Positions 38,501 to 48,049 of a DNA stretch of 64,000 nucleotides are shown piece by piece; the stretch's first letter is position 1; every line of letters begins with the position of its first letter. A program made the position numbers and the translations under genes. The notes below the pieces were generated by a model that was not told where the DNA came from, ran no database searches, and saw nothing but the letters and a program-made list of their open reading frames with translations. This DNA is from Halomonas sp. (lineage in GTDB: Bacteria > Pseudomonadota > Gammaproteobacteria > Pseudomonadales > Halomonadaceae). The stretch spans positions 1 through 64,000 of the forward strand of contig NZ_JAFIFK010000062.1 of NCBI RefSeq assembly GCF_020832045.1. The letters run 5' to 3'.

Positions 38501-39421
38501 CGCCTGACGCTCGATGGCCTGCTTCCTGCCGAGACGGAAGGCACCGGCAATTTGCTGGAGGAGCTCGATGTGCCGCCGGACCCGACGCCGCTGCCCGACT
38601 GGACCAGTGAAGTGCCGAACGGCAGGCTGCGTCTGGCTGAGATTCTCTATCAGGGGCGGGTGATCGGGCCGTTGACGGCGCACTGGCAGGGTGGGCCGCA
38701 GCGACTCGCCCTGTCGCCGTTGGGTTTGACCCTGGGGCAGGTCACCGCCAGGGGTGAGATCGTCTGGGAAGCTGCCGGCCCCGGCGACAGCCTGACGCGA
38801 TCGCGACTGGATCTGGACGGGCGCGACCTTGGAACGGCCCTCGAGCGGCTCGGCCAGCCTGTCTCGATTCGCAGTAACGGGGTACGGGTGCGCAGCCAGC
38901 TGGCCTGGCCTGGACCGCCCTGGCAGTTCGCCCTGGCGCGTTCGCGCGGCAGCATAGAGGCAGAGCTGCATGACGGCCGCTTCGTCCAACTGGAATCGCC
39001 CACGGCGAGAGTGGTGGGGTTGCTCAACGTCGACAACCTGGTACGACGTCTGCGCATGGATTTTTCCGATGTCACCGGACAGGGCACGGCCTTCGATCAT
39101 GTCATAGGGGCTGCTACCCTGTACGGAGGCGTCCTGGAAACCACGGGGCCGGTCAGGATCGACGGCCCGGCGACCTCCTTCACCCTGGAGGGCACCGTCA
39201 ATCTATCGCGCCAGGAACTGGACCAGCGATTGGGCGTCACAGTTCCTGTCAGCAGCAGCCTGCCGCTCGCCGCGGTACTCGCCGGCGCGCCTGTGGTAGG
39301 TGGTGCGCTATTCATCGCCGATCGGCTCTTCGGCAGCGCCATCGACCGGGTCACCCGAATTCACTATCGCGTGCGCGGTCCCTGGACCTCGCCGGATATC
39401 ACATTGGAAACCGCAGAATGA
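35594..39421 (+). CDS. yhdP: YhdP-family AsmA-like envelope protein
   Basis: Very large inner-membrane-anchored protein of 1275 residues (E. coli YhdP 1266) with one N-terminal transmembrane helix at about 8-30 and a long repetitive beta-rich periplasmic region. This forms the bridge-like groove of the TamB/YhdP/YdbH group that moves phospholipid to the outer membrane. The C-terminal AsmA-like region ([14 protein letters not shown], then the [13 protein letters not shown] stretch) and the terminal hydrophobic stretch are typical. An upstream in-frame ATG inside rng is rejected. The stop overlaps tldD by 4 bases. Confidence 0.93.
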   Translation: MHPLSRIARWTLTLLAVLLALIAVLLVTLRLALTQADQLAPRVERLLEARSGAAVQLQELNASLARLDPVMEGAGLSLSTLPGEAGLPLLEVEHARLRLDTAASLRAGIPVVQDARLRGLTLHLYQDEQGGWHWPDPARIPPELFDGDFDLESLDQWVGLLLSQRAWVEDVRVVLHGRERRVDMLAPRLLLTGDERRAHLEGEVHLEGQEEASLQAVLEVFPGPTGFRDFSAALQANMKLDTLIDLVEVFTPNDPLRLEDASGNVTVWGRWHRGELADARLDLDVPRLALRRDDEPIVLEPLRARGQWLRNDEGWEAWLQGDASAADWAEPRELEREQQPALPHFWHLRHDNEGWWLTTSQFELASLAAWQERVLLPEGLVRTIDALEPRGLISGLGVGRRNGHWLAQAALHQVEVEPWDEVPGGGPLDAWVEARDLSGRVEFVGVGDPALKVPQLYESPMALSHASGEVRWAYEGPRTFVSGRDLKAGWQGAEVEGGFGLALGGGVHGGLGLDLRFRHVDALDRPLMDWLPARVLGEELDAWLAAGVAGRVPFGELKLHLPLKRGGSGVEPRLRLDLEIEDGRLPFDPQWPVIESVEGRLTAGIGTLDADVRHAESLGVMGSNGRITIGDDVLHVTGDLASDADGIRRYLRAIPVDGMEQVDDWRGEGRAVAQIELITRLGEEGFQLDLETEVDMQRIVYLPLEVPLTDVKGPLAWRQRDDDGGLEGRLQGRLFGGPVNADIDTLAGYVELDGAVDVARVLQRFDAGALGTRLSGRLPWRGRFALSDAGNTFRFDSNLQGLGIDLPEPLGKAADESRPLWVVADIDQQRVEAEMGGESLLRWRGLPWSDLGQGQVWLGRLPQSPSWPEQEGWSVTLYQSRLDPVEWGEALAPMLEGGDAAGGDGASPLRRLQVEAACLVGPRGCLGIMTALATPLAGGGWRVGLQGDLLEGQLEYRPTLAEPLDIALDRLTLDGLLPAETEGTGNLLEELDVPPDPTPLPDWTSEVPNGRLRLAEILYQGRVIGPLTAHWQGGPQRLALSPLGLTLGQVTARGEIVWEAAGPGDSLTRSRLDLDGRDLGTALERLGQPVSIRSNGVRVRSQLAWPGPPWQFALARSRGSIEAELHDGRFVQLESPTARVVGLLNVDNLVRRLRMDFSDVTGQGTAFDHVIGAATLYGGVLETTGPVRIDGPATSFTLEGTVNLSRQELDQRLGVTVPVSSSLPLAAVLAGAPVVGGALFIADRLFGSAIDRVTRIHYRVRGPWTSPDITLETAE

Positions 39422-40872
39422 CGATAGCCACAACCACCTTGCTCGATACCGCCGCCGAGATTCTACTGCATCCCGGCGGACTGGATATCGATGCGCTCGA
39501 TGCCGGCCTTGGCCATGTACTGGCACCGGGTGTCGACTATGCCGATCTCTACTTTCAGCGCAGCTGGCACGAGAGCTGGGTTCTCGAGGACGGTGAAGTC
39601 AAGGAAGCCGGCTACAACATCGACGGTGGTGTCGGGGTGCGCGCCATGGCGGGCGAAAAAACCGGCTTCGCTTATTCCAATCAGATCACTGCCGATGCGT
39701 TGGCGGATACCGGTCGCACGGCCTCCGGAATCGTGCGCAGCGGGGCGAGCTTGACGGCGGCTCGGAGTATGGTGAGTCAGAGCGCACTGCGCTACGCCTC
39801 GGTCGATCCGCTGTCGGGTCTCTCGGCCGTGGAGAAGATTGCGCTATTGAAGCAGGCCGACCGTGTGGCACGCGCCGCCGATCCGGCGGTCACCCAGGTC
39901 AGCGCCTCCTTGACCGGCGTTCATGAGGTCGTGCTGGTGCGCGCCAGCGACGGCACCTTGGCAGCCGACATCCGGCCGCTGGTGCGTTTCAACGTCAGTG
40001 TCATTGCTGCTAAGGACGGTCGGCGTGAGCGGGGTAGTGCCGGTGGCGGCGGTCGTTACGCCATGTCCCGACTGCGTGACGACAATGTCGCCGAGCGCTT
40101 TGCCAAGGAGGCCGTGCGTCAGGCACTGGTCAACCTCGAGGCAGTCGATGCCCCTGCCGGTCAGCTACCGGTGGTGTTGGGTCCGGGCTGGCCTGGCATC
40201 CTGCTGCATGAAGCCGTCGGCCATGGCCTGGAAGGCGACTTCAACCGTAAGGGCAGCTCAGCCTTTGCCGGGCGGCTGGGTCAGCGTGTGGCCGCCCGCG
40301 GTGTCACGGTGGTGGACGATGCCACCCTGGCCGATTTGCGTGGCTCCCTCAGCGTTGACGATGAGGGCACCCCGGGACAGTACACCCCGCTGATCGAAGA
40401 CGGCATTCTCACCGGCTACATGCAGGACAAGCTGAATGCTCGTTTGATGGGAATGCAGCCCACCGGCAACGCCCGTCGCGAGTCGTTCGCTCACATGCCG
40501 ATGCCGCGCATGACCAATACCTATATGCTGGCAGGTCAAGACGATCCGGCCGACATCATATCCAGCGTCAAGCGCGGCATCTATGCGGTCAGCTTCGGTG
40601 GTGGTCAGGTGGACATCACCTCGGGCAAGTTCGTTTTCTCGGCCAGCGAGGCGTACCTGATCGAGAACGGCAGGATCACCGCACCGGTCAAGGGGGCGAC
40701 GCTCATCGGCAACGGGCCTGAAGCGATGGGACGGGTGTCGATGGTCGGTCATGATCTGGAACTCGACACCGGGATCGGCGTCTGCGGCAAGGAGGGGCAG
40801 GGCGTGCCGGTGGGAGTGGGGCAGCCGACGCTGAAGTTGGATGAACTCACTATCGGCGGCACTGCTTCATGA
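39418..40872 (+). CDS. tldD: Metalloprotease subunit TldD
   Basis: Forms a heterodimer with TldE/PmbA that degrades unfolded peptides and, in some hosts, matures microcins. The 484-residue protein has the metal-binding HEAVGH motif at 264-269 within [18 protein letters not shown], and the conserved C-terminal region ([26 protein letters not shown]). The partner gene pmbA is about 780 bases further on. It starts inside the last codons of yhdP (ATGA overlap). Confidence 0.97.
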   Translation: MTIATTTLLDTAAEILLHPGGLDIDALDAGLGHVLAPGVDYADLYFQRSWHESWVLEDGEVKEAGYNIDGGVGVRAMAGEKTGFAYSNQITADALADTGRTASGIVRSGASLTAARSMVSQSALRYASVDPLSGLSAVEKIALLKQADRVARAADPAVTQVSASLTGVHEVVLVRASDGTLAADIRPLVRFNVSVIAAKDGRRERGSAGGGGRYAMSRLRDDNVAERFAKEAVRQALVNLEAVDAPAGQLPVVLGPGWPGILLHEAVGHGLEGDFNRKGSSAFAGRLGQRVAARGVTVVDDATLADLRGSLSVDDEGTPGQYTPLIEDGILTGYMQDKLNARLMGMQPTGNARRESFAHMPMPRMTNTYMLAGQDDPADIISSVKRGIYAVSFGGGQVDITSGKFVFSASEAYLIENGRITAPVKGATLIGNGPEAMGRVSMVGHDLELDTGIGVCGKEGQGVPVGVGQPTLKLDELTIGGTAS

Positions 40873-40897
40873 ACGAACGTCGCTGCGCTTGCCCGCG

Positions 40898-40954
40898 CTG
40901 GGGTGGCGCCCGGCTCGCCATCCTCGCACTCAAACTCGCCGGAGCGCCGCCCAG
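40898..40954. repeat. Imperfect GC-rich inverted repeat between tldD and yjgA
   Basis: Arms 40898-40914 and 40938-40954 are nearly complementary over 17 bases (CTGGG, GGCGC and CCGGC blocks match, with two one-base shifts), with a 23-base loop. The site lies at a convergent gene junction and resembles a REP-like or terminator stem. A 38-codon open frame runs through it from 40869 but has no coding features. Confidence 0.4.
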
Positions 40955-41001
40955 TCTGGCCTGCGCTCGGCTGAACCTGGAGTAGAACAAACTCGGCGTG
41001 C

Positions 41002-41508
41002 TTACAAGCCCGCCGTATCGCGAATCAGTTTGAAGAGTTTGCGCGCATTGGCCGGAGGCTTGCCGCGCTCGCGTTCGCTCTTGGCATTTCGGACTAGCTG
41101 ACGCAGCGCCTGACGGTCGGCCTTCGGGTGCTCCTCGATGAAGGCTTCGACGGCGTCATCGCCCTCCTCGATAAGGCGATCCCGCCACTTTTCGAGCCGA
41201 TGAAAGGCCAGATCGCGGTGACGATTTTCCTGTTCGATCTTGTCGAAGACTGCCTGGATGGCATCGAGATCCTCTCGCCGCATCAGCTTGCCCACATACT
41301 GCATGTGGCGCCGACGCCCTTCATGGGAGCGGATGCGACCGGTCTCCTCGACGGCAGCGAGCATGTCCTCCGAGAGCGGAAAGCGGGCGCGCTCGGACGG
41401 GGTCATGGCGATGATCTGTTCGCCCAGCGTCTGCAGGGCGTGCATTTCCCGCTTGAGCTGGGATTTGCTGGGTCTTTCATCGAAGTCGGTGGGAATATCC
41501 TGAGTCAT
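41002..41508 (-). CDS. yjgA: YjgA/DarP family ribosome-associated protein
   Basis: A 168-residue DUF615 protein associated with late 50S assembly in E. coli (DarP). The frame begins MTQDIPTDFDERPSKSQLKREMHALQ, and its DERPSKSQ(L)KRE segment is diagnostic. Later helices carry GRRRHMQYVGKLMR, LEKWRDRLI and ADRQALRQLVRNA. The upstream extension of the open frame is non-conserved and rejected. It is divergent from pmbA and convergent with tldD, as in Pseudomonas. Confidence 0.94.
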   Translation of the reverse strand: MTQDIPTDFDERPSKSQLKREMHALQTLGEQIIAMTPSERARFPLSEDMLAAVEETGRIRSHEGRRRHMQYVGKLMRREDLDAIQAVFDKIEQENRHRDLAFHRLEKWRDRLIEEGDDAVEAFIEEHPKADRQALRQLVRNAKSERERGKPPANARKLFKLIRDTAGL

Positions 41509-41654
41509 GCCGCATCCAAGTAGTGAGAGGGTCAGCGCTGTCTTGCCAACGCAAGATGCAGGGTTTCGAATGACGGTAGTATACCAGCCCGTCGAGTGAC
41601 GGCGGGAACAGACACGTATGAAGACCGGCATGGCCGGTGAATGAGGAGATGAGC

Positions 41655-42995
41655 ATGAGCAAGGCTTTTGATGCCGCCGCCCAGCAGGCGCTGCTCGAGT
41701 CGCGTGCCGGGCAGGCGCTGGCGCTGGCGAAACACCTGGGAGCCGATGCCTGCGAGGTGGGCGCAAGCGTCGACCAGGGCGTCGGTATCAGCGTGCGTGA
41801 GGGGGAGGTGGAGTCCGTCGAGCTCTCGCGTGATCAGGGGATCGCCGTTACCGTCTATCTGCGTGGCCACAAGGGCAGCGCCTCCTCTACCGATGCCAGT
41901 GATGCGTCGATTCGTGAAGTCGTGGAAAAAGCCATGGCAATCGCGCTCTATACCGGGGAGGATCCAGCGGCAGGCTTGGCCGACCCTGAATTGATGGCTG
42001 TCGAGCTGCCCGATCTCGACGTACATCACCCGTGGCCGCTCACCACCGAGCAGGCCATCGAGCTGGCGCTGGCCTGCGAAGCGGCAGGGCGCGCCGAGGC
42101 GGGCATACGGCAGTCTGAGGGCGCCTCGCTCTCCAGCGGCGAAGGGGTCAGAGTCTATGCCAATAGCCACGGTTTTCTTGGCAGTCAGCGCGGCAGCCGC
42201 CACTCGCTCTCTTGTATGCTGATCGCCGAGGATGCAGGTGGCATGCAGCGCGATTACGACTACACCAGTGCACGTAACCCAGAGGAATTGCGTGATCCCG
42301 AGGCCGTGGGCAAGAAGGCGGCCGAGCGTACGCTCGAGCGCCTTGGCGCGCGCCGACCCGCCACCGGCCGCATGCCCGTCATGTTCGATGCCACCGTGGC
42401 CAGTGGCCTCGTCGGCCATCTCATGAGTGCCATTGCCGGTGGTTCGCTCTATCGGCAGGCTTCGTTCCTTTGTGACCGCCTGGGGGAGTCTCTGTTTCCC
42501 GACTGGTTCACGCTTGGCGAGCGGCCCATGGAGCGTGGCGCCATGGCAAGTTCTCCCTTCGACAACGATGGCGTGCAAACCCGCGACAATGTCTTCATCG
42601 AGGATGGTCGTCTAGCCAGCTATATGCTCTCTGCCTACAGTGCTCGCCGCCTTGGCTTGCAGACCACCGGCAATGCCGGCGGGGCTCGCAACCTGCGCAT
42701 CACCGCGCCGCTGGAGTCTCGAGAGGGGCTGCTCTCACGCATGGATTGCGGGGTGCTTATCACCGAGCTGATGGGGCAAGGGGTGAATGGTGTGACCGGA
42801 GACTACTCACGCGGCGCGGCGGGCTTCTGGGTCGAGAATGGTGAGATCAAGTACCCGGTGGAGGAATTCACCATCGCCGGCAACCTCGAGGCGATGTTCA
42901 AGGGTCTGCTAGCGGTAGGAAGCGACATCGACACCCGTGGAAGCATACATACCGGCAGCTGGTTGATCGATGAGATGACCGTCGCCGGCAGTTAA
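41655..42995 (+). CDS. pmbA: Metalloprotease subunit TldE/PmbA
   Basis: Non-catalytic partner of TldD. The ATG at 41655, which follows GAGGAG by 6 bases, gives 446 residues (E. coli 450). Recognisable parts are a TldD-like fold without the HExxxH motif, MFDATVASGLVGHLMSAI and AGGARNLRI, and the C-terminal GYWVENG-like segment FWVENGEIKYPVEEFTIAGNL. In-frame starts at 41637 and 41649 are less well placed. It is divergent from yjgA. Confidence 0.96.
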   Translation: MSKAFDAAAQQALLESRAGQALALAKHLGADACEVGASVDQGVGISVREGEVESVELSRDQGIAVTVYLRGHKGSASSTDASDASIREVVEKAMAIALYTGEDPAAGLADPELMAVELPDLDVHHPWPLTTEQAIELALACEAAGRAEAGIRQSEGASLSSGEGVRVYANSHGFLGSQRGSRHSLSCMLIAEDAGGMQRDYDYTSARNPEELRDPEAVGKKAAERTLERLGARRPATGRMPVMFDATVASGLVGHLMSAIAGGSLYRQASFLCDRLGESLFPDWFTLGERPMERGAMASSPFDNDGVQTRDNVFIEDGRLASYMLSAYSARRLGLQTTGNAGGARNLRITAPLESREGLLSRMDCGVLITELMGQGVNGVTGDYSRGAAGFWVENGEIKYPVEEFTIAGNLEAMFKGLLAVGSDIDTRGSIHTGSWLIDEMTVAGS

Positions 42996-43076
42996 AGCGC
43001 AAGTTGGCTTGTTGTTCAGGAAGTCGTAATGCGAGGCGGGCTTCGGCGATGCATGGCCGAGCGCCGTCATTGCGCC

Positions 43077-43346
43077 CTAAGTATCTTCATCGAAGCGGGC
43101 CTCGAATAGCGCCTCAATGGCTTCGAGTACCGCTTCGGCATCGATCCCTTCGGCGCTGATCTCCAGTTCGGTGCCGCATGGGGCGCCCAGCATCAGCAGT
43201 GCCATGATATTGCCGGCATCGGCCTGCTGAGCGCCTCGACTCACGAGCACGTGAGCATCGAAGGGCTGGCAGCGCTGTACCAACTTGGTGGCAGCGCGCG
43301 CATGCAGTCCGCGCTTGTTGGTCAGAGTCAGCTTGCGGCTGGGCAC
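43077..43346 (-). CDS. npr: Nitrogen-PTS phosphocarrier NPr (HPr family)
   Basis: Phosphocarrier between EI-Ntr and EIIA-Ntr. The 89-residue protein has the active-site histidine at 15 in GLHARAA, where the Pro of sugar-PTS HPr (HARPA) is Ala, as in Pseudomonas PtsO. At the position of the regulatory Ser46 of HPr the sequence is AGNIMALLML (Asn), so HPr-kinase type control is not expected. It is 2 bases downstream of rapZ, in the rpoN-hpf-ptsN-rapZ-npr series. Confidence 0.95.
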   Translation of the reverse strand: MPSRKLTLTNKRGLHARAATKLVQRCQPFDAHVLVSRGAQQADAGNIMALLMLGAPCGTELEISAEGIDAEAVLEAIEALFEARFDEDT

Positions 43347-43348
43347 GC

Positions 43349-44269
43349 TCAGGCTTCCTTGCTTTCGGACGGCTCTGCGGTCGGCTCCTTCGAGGCAGCG
43401 ACCGGTGTGTGAATGCCCAGCTCACGATGACGTAGACGCACATCCGGCTGTTGCTCGGCAAGATGCTTGGCGAGGCGCTCGGCCAGATATACCGAGCGGT
43501 GCTGGCCACCGGTGCAGCCGATGGCGACGGTAAGGTAGCTGCGATGGGTGTCGCGATAGGCCGGCAGCCAGCGTTCTACCCAGGCAACGATGTCATCCAG
43601 CATCTGCCCGACCAGCGGGTACTGTTCGAGGAATTCTACAATGCTAGGCTCCCGTCCGGTAGCCGAGCGCAGGCGTGGGTCCCAATAGGGGTTTGGCAGG
43701 CAGCGGGCGTCGAAGACGATGTCGGCGTCGAGCGGCACGCCGCCCTTGAAGCCGAACGACTCCACCGTCAATGTCAGCTGATCGGCGTGATGACTGGCCA
43801 CCTGTTCGGTGATTCGGCCACGCAGGTCATGTACCGATAGCCGCGACGTGTCGATAATCAGATCGGCGAGGTTGCGAATGTCGCTCAGCGTGGCGTCTTC
43901 CGTCTCTATGGCCTCGTTCAGGGTCATGTCCCTGTGGCGGGTCAAGGGATGGCGGCGGCGAGTGGCGGAGTAGCGCTCGATCAGGATCCGTGCATCGGTA
44001 GTCAGATAGACGATCTGACAGTCGACCTTTTTGGCGCGAAGCTCTTCCAACAGCCTGGGAAAGCGCTCCAGGGCGTGAGGGAGGTTGCGTGCATCGATGC
44101 TGACGGCGATGGAGGATTGAACCGTGGGCGAGTTGCGCAGTTCGTCGACAAGCGAACCGAGCAGCATGGCAGGCAGGTTGTCGATGGCGTAGTAGCCAAT
44201 GTCTTCGAGTGCTTGCAGTGCGATCGATTTACCGGAGCCCGATCGGCCACTGATGATCACAAGCTGCAT
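43349..44269 (-). CDS. rapZ: RNase adapter protein RapZ
   Basis: GTP/ATP-binding adapter that in enterobacteria directs RNase E to a GlmZ small RNA, linked to amino-sugar supply for cell-wall synthesis. The 306-residue protein has the P-loop GRSGSGKS at 8-15. A C-terminal sensor domain follows with FGFKGGVPLDADIVFDAR, LPNPYWDP, TVAIGCTGGQHRSV and VRLRHREL. A Pro/Glu-rich tail of about 20 residues follows. The small-RNA target in this organism is unknown. Confidence 0.96.
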   Translation of the reverse strand: MQLVIISGRSGSGKSIALQALEDIGYYAIDNLPAMLLGSLVDELRNSPTVQSSIAVSIDARNLPHALERFPRLLEELRAKKVDCQIVYLTTDARILIERYSATRRRHPLTRHRDMTLNEAIETEDATLSDIRNLADLIIDTSRLSVHDLRGRITEQVASHHADQLTLTVESFGFKGGVPLDADIVFDARCLPNPYWDPRLRSATGREPSIVEFLEQYPLVGQMLDDIVAWVERWLPAYRDTHRSYLTVAIGCTGGQHRSVYLAERLAKHLAEQQPDVRLRHRELGIHTPVAASKEPTAEPSESKEA

Positions 44270-44314
44270 GTATTTCTCCTGATCAGGGGCTGGCCGAACG
44301 GCAACGCGGGCGGG

Positions 44315-44785
44315 TCAGGCCGAAGACTGTCGTCGAATGGCGTTTATGAGGCGCTCGTGGAGTTCGCGCTGGCTCTCGCACCGGCGCAACAGCGCGCGGG
44401 TTTCGGTGTCGTTCATCACGCTGGCCACCTGGCTCAGCAGTGAGAGGTGAGTGTCGTCGGCTTCCTCGGGGACCAGCAGGACGAAGACGAGATCGACCGG
44501 TTCTCCGTCAATGGCATCGAAGTCGATGGGCTCGGCCAGCTTGAGGAAGGCGGCAACCGGACTGTGGCAGTGTGGGCTTCGGGCATGCGGTATGGCCACG
44601 CCGTTGCCGATCCCGGTGCTTCCCAGCCGCTCACGGCCGATCAGTCTGCCGAAAACCTCCTGGCTATCGAGGCTCGGGGTGTTTTGCGCAATGAAGGTGC
44701 TGAAGAACTCCAGCACCCTCTTCTTGCTGCCCCCTGGAACGTCGAACAGCGCACGCTCCGGAGGCAGTATGTTTTCAAGTGTCAT
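44315..44785 (-). CDS. ptsN: Nitrogen-PTS EIIA component PtsN
   Basis: EIIA-Ntr; its phosphorylation state regulates potassium transport and nitrogen or stress responses. The 156-residue protein has the phospho-acceptor His67 in the segment IGNGVAIPHARSP. The downstream DGEPVDLVFVLLVPE and THLSLLSQVASVM segments are family-typical. It lies 6 bases after hpf and 45 bases before rapZ on the same strand. Confidence 0.96.
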   Translation of the reverse strand: MTLENILPPERALFDVPGGSKKRVLEFFSTFIAQNTPSLDSQEVFGRLIGRERLGSTGIGNGVAIPHARSPHCHSPVAAFLKLAEPIDFDAIDGEPVDLVFVLLVPEEADDTHLSLLSQVASVMNDTETRALLRRCESQRELHERLINAIRRQSSA

Positions 44786-44791
44786 GACGAC

Positions 44792-45100
44792 TCAGCGAAT
44801 GCCGGCGCCTTGGGCGCGGGCCTGGGCCTTTTCCTTGTGCTTGACCAGCTGGCGGTCGAGCTTGTCGGTCAGGGCATCAATGGCGGCGTACATGTCGGTA
44901 TCGGAGGCTTCAGCATGCAGATCGGCGCCGGCGGCGTGCAGCGTACAGGTGGCCTGTTGACGCTCTTTCTCGATCGAGAGGGTAACTTGTACGTTGGTGA
45001 TATTGTCGTAGTGCCGTTGGACGCGGCTCAGCTTCTCACTCACGTAGTCACGCAGTGCATCGGTCAGTTCAACATGATGGCCGGTAATGTTGACTTGCAT
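44792..45100 (-). CDS. hpf: Ribosome hibernation promoting factor (short form)
   Basis: Binds the 30S decoding site and promotes ribosome inactivation in stationary phase. The start at 45100 (AAGGAG 8 bases upstream) gives a 102-residue short-form HPF beginning MQVNITGHHVELTDALRDYV. KLDRQLVKHKEKAQ lies near the C-terminus. A 25-residue upstream extension in the open frame is non-conserved. It is 109 bases after rpoN. Confidence 0.95.
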   Translation of the reverse strand: MQVNITGHHVELTDALRDYVSEKLSRVQRHYDNITNVQVTLSIEKERQQATCTLHAAGADLHAEASDTDMYAAIDALTDKLDRQLVKHKEKAQARAQGAGIR

Positions 45101-45209
45101 GACAAGCTCCTTCGTCCTTCGAATGGTGATTTGATTGTAACCCTTTTTGCCACCGTGCAAACCCCCTCCGATCAATGCGCTTGTCCGGCGTCAATGCGCC
45201 ACCTCGTCA

Positions 45210-46631
45210 TCAGCGAAAACGCTTGCGCTCGCTTGAAGAAGGGATCCCCAAGGCTTCACGATACTTGGCCACGGTACGGCGTGCCACCTGAATGCCGTCT
45301 TCGGCCAACAGATCTACCAGCCGACTGTCGGATAGCGGTTTTCGCGGCGTCTCGTCGGCAATCAATTTTCGAATGCGGGCCCGGATGGCGGTACTGGAAT
45401 GGGCGTCGCCCTCACCATTGCCGCCGACGTGACTGGAGAAGAAGAACTTCAGTTCGAACACGCCGCGCGGGGTATGGATGAACTTCTGGGTGGTCACCCG
45501 CGATATGGTCGATTCATGCATCTCCACGGCCTGGGCGATATCCGCCAGGACCAGTGGTTTCATGGCTTCTTCGCCCTGTTCGAGAAAATCGATCTGGCGT
45601 GCCATTATCTCGCGCCCGACGCGCAGCAAGGTGTCGTTGCGACTGGCCAGGCTTTTCATCAGCCAGCGTGCTTCCTGCAGGTGATCCTTTAGAAACTGAT
45701 TGTCCTGGCTCTTGTCAGCCCGGCGTACCAGCGCGGCGTAGTCGGGTTGTATGCGCAGCCGCGGCAGGGCTTCGCCATTGAGTTCCACCCGCCAGCCGGA
45801 TTCGTCATGGTAGGCGATCAGGTCCGGAGTGATGTAGTTGCTGCCGACTTCGGCGAAGGCACTGCCCGGGCGAGGGTCGAGCGAGCGCACCAGGGCGATG
45901 GCCTCGTCGAGAGCATCGTCATCCAGGCCTAGGCGCCGCTTCAGCAGGCGCCGGTCATCGGCGGCAAGCGCTTCGAGGAACTGGCGCACAAGGCGCCGAG
46001 CCTGGGGCAGCAGGGGGGTGTGATCGGGCAGGGTGGCGAGCTGCAGCATCAGACACTCGCGCAGATCACGGGCGAAAATGCCGGTGGGTTCGAATTGCTG
46101 CAGACGTAACAGCACCTGCTCGACTTCGCGAGTGGGTAGCCCCTCAAGACCCTGGCGGCGCAAGCCATCACGGATTTCCTCCAGCGGCTGTGCCAGGTAG
46201 CCCGTGCCGTCCACGGCATCGATCAGGCTTTCGGCGATCTGGCGCTGGCGCTCGCTCAGGTCGATCATGGCCAGCTGCCAGATCAGATGCCCGGCCAGTG
46301 TCTGCCCGGAGGCCTGGCGCTCGAAATCGGGCCCATCGCCGGTACCGCTGCCGGAGCTGGCACCGTGGTCAGGATAGGTGTCCTCCCAATCGCTGTCGGT
46401 GGACAACTCGCTGGGGATTTCATCGGCCCAGTCGTCGCTCTGGGGTTCGCTGACGGCTTGCTCGCCGAAGCCCTCGTCGAGCTCCAGCATGGGGTTGGAT
46501 TCAAGTGCTTGCTGGATCTCTTGCCGCAGGTCCAGCGTAGAGAGCTGCAGCAACGCAATGGCCTGCTGCAGTTGGGGTGTCATGGTCAGCTGAGTGCCGA
46601 CGCGGAGTTGCAATGATGCTTTCATGGCCAT
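45210..46631 (-). CDS. rpoN: RNA polymerase sigma-54 factor RpoN
   Basis: Alternative sigma factor for nitrogen, motility and other enhancer-dependent promoters. The 473-residue protein has a Gln/Leu-rich activator-interaction region I (LQLRVGTQLTMTPQLQQAIALLQLS), an acidic linker, the core-binding domain, an HTH region and the RpoN box ARRTVAKYRE near the end. An alternative ATG two codons downstream is possible. It heads the rpoN-hpf-ptsN-rapZ-npr series. Confidence 0.97.
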   Translation of the reverse strand: MAMKASLQLRVGTQLTMTPQLQQAIALLQLSTLDLRQEIQQALESNPMLELDEGFGEQAVSEPQSDDWADEIPSELSTDSDWEDTYPDHGASSGSGTGDGPDFERQASGQTLAGHLIWQLAMIDLSERQRQIAESLIDAVDGTGYLAQPLEEIRDGLRRQGLEGLPTREVEQVLLRLQQFEPTGIFARDLRECLMLQLATLPDHTPLLPQARRLVRQFLEALAADDRRLLKRRLGLDDDALDEAIALVRSLDPRPGSAFAEVGSNYITPDLIAYHDESGWRVELNGEALPRLRIQPDYAALVRRADKSQDNQFLKDHLQEARWLMKSLASRNDTLLRVGREIMARQIDFLEQGEEAMKPLVLADIAQAVEMHESTISRVTTQKFIHTPRGVFELKFFFSSHVGGNGEGDAHSSTAIRARIRKLIADETPRKPLSDSRLVDLLAEDGIQVARRTVAKYREALGIPSSSERKRFR

Positions 46632-46686
46632 GAGGATAAGGGCTCATTTGCCGGAAAGACTCTACCCTAGACTGGCGTGCGACGAG

Positions 46687-46729
46687 TTGCAATAGCGATG
46701 ATTGCAATAAGCATGCCATTTATTGCAAT
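46687..46729. repeat. Three TTGCAAT repeats between rpoN and lptB
   Basis: TTGCAAT occurs at 46687-46693, 46702-46708 and 46723-46729. The last two are the 8-base palindrome ATTGCAAT. They lie in the 157-base AT-rich gap between lptB and rpoN, just upstream of rpoN. The clustering suggests operator sites for a regulator of rpoN; it is not a sigma54 promoter because no GG-N10-GC pair is found there. Confidence 0.5.
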
Positions 46730-46788
46730 CATGTCTGACGAGAATGTGTTAATAGTACTTTCATGCTTGCATGTAACAGAGAGTTGCG

Positions 46789-47520
46789 TTATAGGCGGAA
46801 ATCTTCACCGAGGTAGACTTCGCGGACTCGACGGTTGGCCAGGATGGCTTCGGCGTTACCTTCGGCGATGATCTGGCCATCTCCCACAATGTAGGCGGAG
46901 TCGCAGATATCCAGCGTTTCGCGCACGTTGTGATCGGTGATCAGGACGCCGATGTCGCGCGCCTTGAGCTGGCGAATGATGCCCTTGATCTCGCCGACCG
47001 AAATGGGGTCGACGCCGGCGAAGGGTTCATCGAGCAGGATGAAGGCCGGCTCGGTCGCCAGGGCTCGGGCTATCTCCACGCGCCTTCTTTCGCCGCCGGA
47101 AAGGCTCATCCCGAGGTTGTCGCGAATATGGGTGACGTGAAAATCTTCGAGCAGCTGTTCGAGGCGCTGCTGACGGCCCCGGCGATCCAGATCCTTGCGG
47201 GTTTCGAGGATGGCCATTATGTTGTCGGCCACCGACAGCTTGCGAAAGATCGAGGCCTCCTGGGGGAGGTAGCCGATCCCGGCCCGAGCACGCTCGTGCA
47301 TGGCGCTGCGCGACAGGTCGAGCTCATCGATACAGACATTACCCGCATCCGCTCTCACCAGCCCCACGATCATGTAGAACGAGGTTGTCTTGCCGGCCCC
47401 GTTGGGGCCGAGCAGCCCCACGATGGAGCCCTGCTCGATGGAGAGGCTGATGTCATGTACCACGCGGCGACGCTTGTAGCTCTTGGCCAGGTGCCGAGCA
47501 TGCAGAGTCTTCATCGCCAT
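46789..47520 (-). CDS. lptB: LPS export ABC transporter ATP-binding protein LptB
   Basis: ATPase that drives LptFG extraction of lipopolysaccharide from the inner membrane. The 243-residue protein has Walker [10 protein letters not shown] at 38-46, the Q-loop region [10 protein letters not shown], the signature [15 protein letters not shown], Walker [14 protein letters not shown] and the switch His in [10 protein letters not shown]. It follows lptA by one base. The 157-base gap downstream to rpoN carries palindromic repeats. Confidence 0.97.
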   Translation of the reverse strand: MAMKTLHARHLAKSYKRRRVVHDISLSIEQGSIVGLLGPNGAGKTTSFYMIVGLVRADAGNVCIDELDLSRSAMHERARAGIGYLPQEASIFRKLSVADNIMAILETRKDLDRRGRQQRLEQLLEDFHVTHIRDNLGMSLSGGERRRVEIARALATEPAFILLDEPFAGVDPISVGEIKGIIRQLKARDIGVLITDHNVRETLDICDSAYIVGDGQIIAEGNAEAILANRRVREVYLGEDFRL

Positions 47521-47521
47521 C

Positions 47522-48049
47522 TCAGCGCTCCGGCTGCAGGGTCATGCGGATACGCTGGCGTCCCTCGACACCTTCGCTCTCGGCGCGGGCCTGGACCACG
47601 CGACGGTCGAGGAAGTACTCCAGATAGCCACCGTCGAAGGTGTCGCCAGCCTGGTGCAGTTCGGCGCGGTCGATCAGTTCGACGCGTCGCTCGGCCGCGT
47701 GATAGATGACGGTACGGCCCCAGCCGCGTACCACAGGCTGCTCGGGGTCGGGCTGCTGTTCGAGATAGGCACGCTCGCCGTAGGCCGTGGCCCGTGAAAG
47801 CTCCCCGGCCGCGTTGCGACGGAGCTCAACGCGGTCGCCGGTGATGCGCATGCTGCCCTGGCGAATGTCCACGTCGCCGGTGTAGATCGCCGTGCCGGCG
47901 ATATCGTCGAGATCGAGTCGGTCAGCCTCGATATGAATGGGCTGGTCGGCGTCGCGCTGCTGGGCCATGCCCGCGACAGGGCCCCATGCCAGGCCGATCA
48001 ATGCCAGGGTGAGCAGCATGCGGGGCGCCGGCGGCTTGCATCGCTTCAT
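47522..48049 (-). CDS. lptA: LPS transport periplasmic protein LptA
   Basis: Periplasmic bridge protein whose beta-jellyroll (OstA fold) carries LPS from LptC to LptD. The 175-residue precursor has a signal peptide of about 29 residues ending near GMAQ. The mature part shows [31 protein letters not shown] and the C-terminal OstA strands. It overlaps the lptC end by 4 bases (ATGA) and is followed after one base by lptB. Confidence 0.95.
   Translation of the reverse strand: MKRCKPPAPRMLLTLALIGLAWGPVAGMAQQRDADQPIHIEADRLDLDDIAGTAIYTGDVDIRQGSMRITGDRVELRRNAAGELSRATAYGERAYLEQQPDPEQPVVRGWGRTVIYHAAERRVELIDRAELHQAGDTFDGGYLEYFLDRRVVQARAESEGVEGRQRIRMTLQPER

Noticed and set aside
46670..46695. Sigma54-type promoter near rpoN
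   Set aside because: TGGC and TTGCA are present, but the GG-to-GC spacing is 13 bases, not the required 10.
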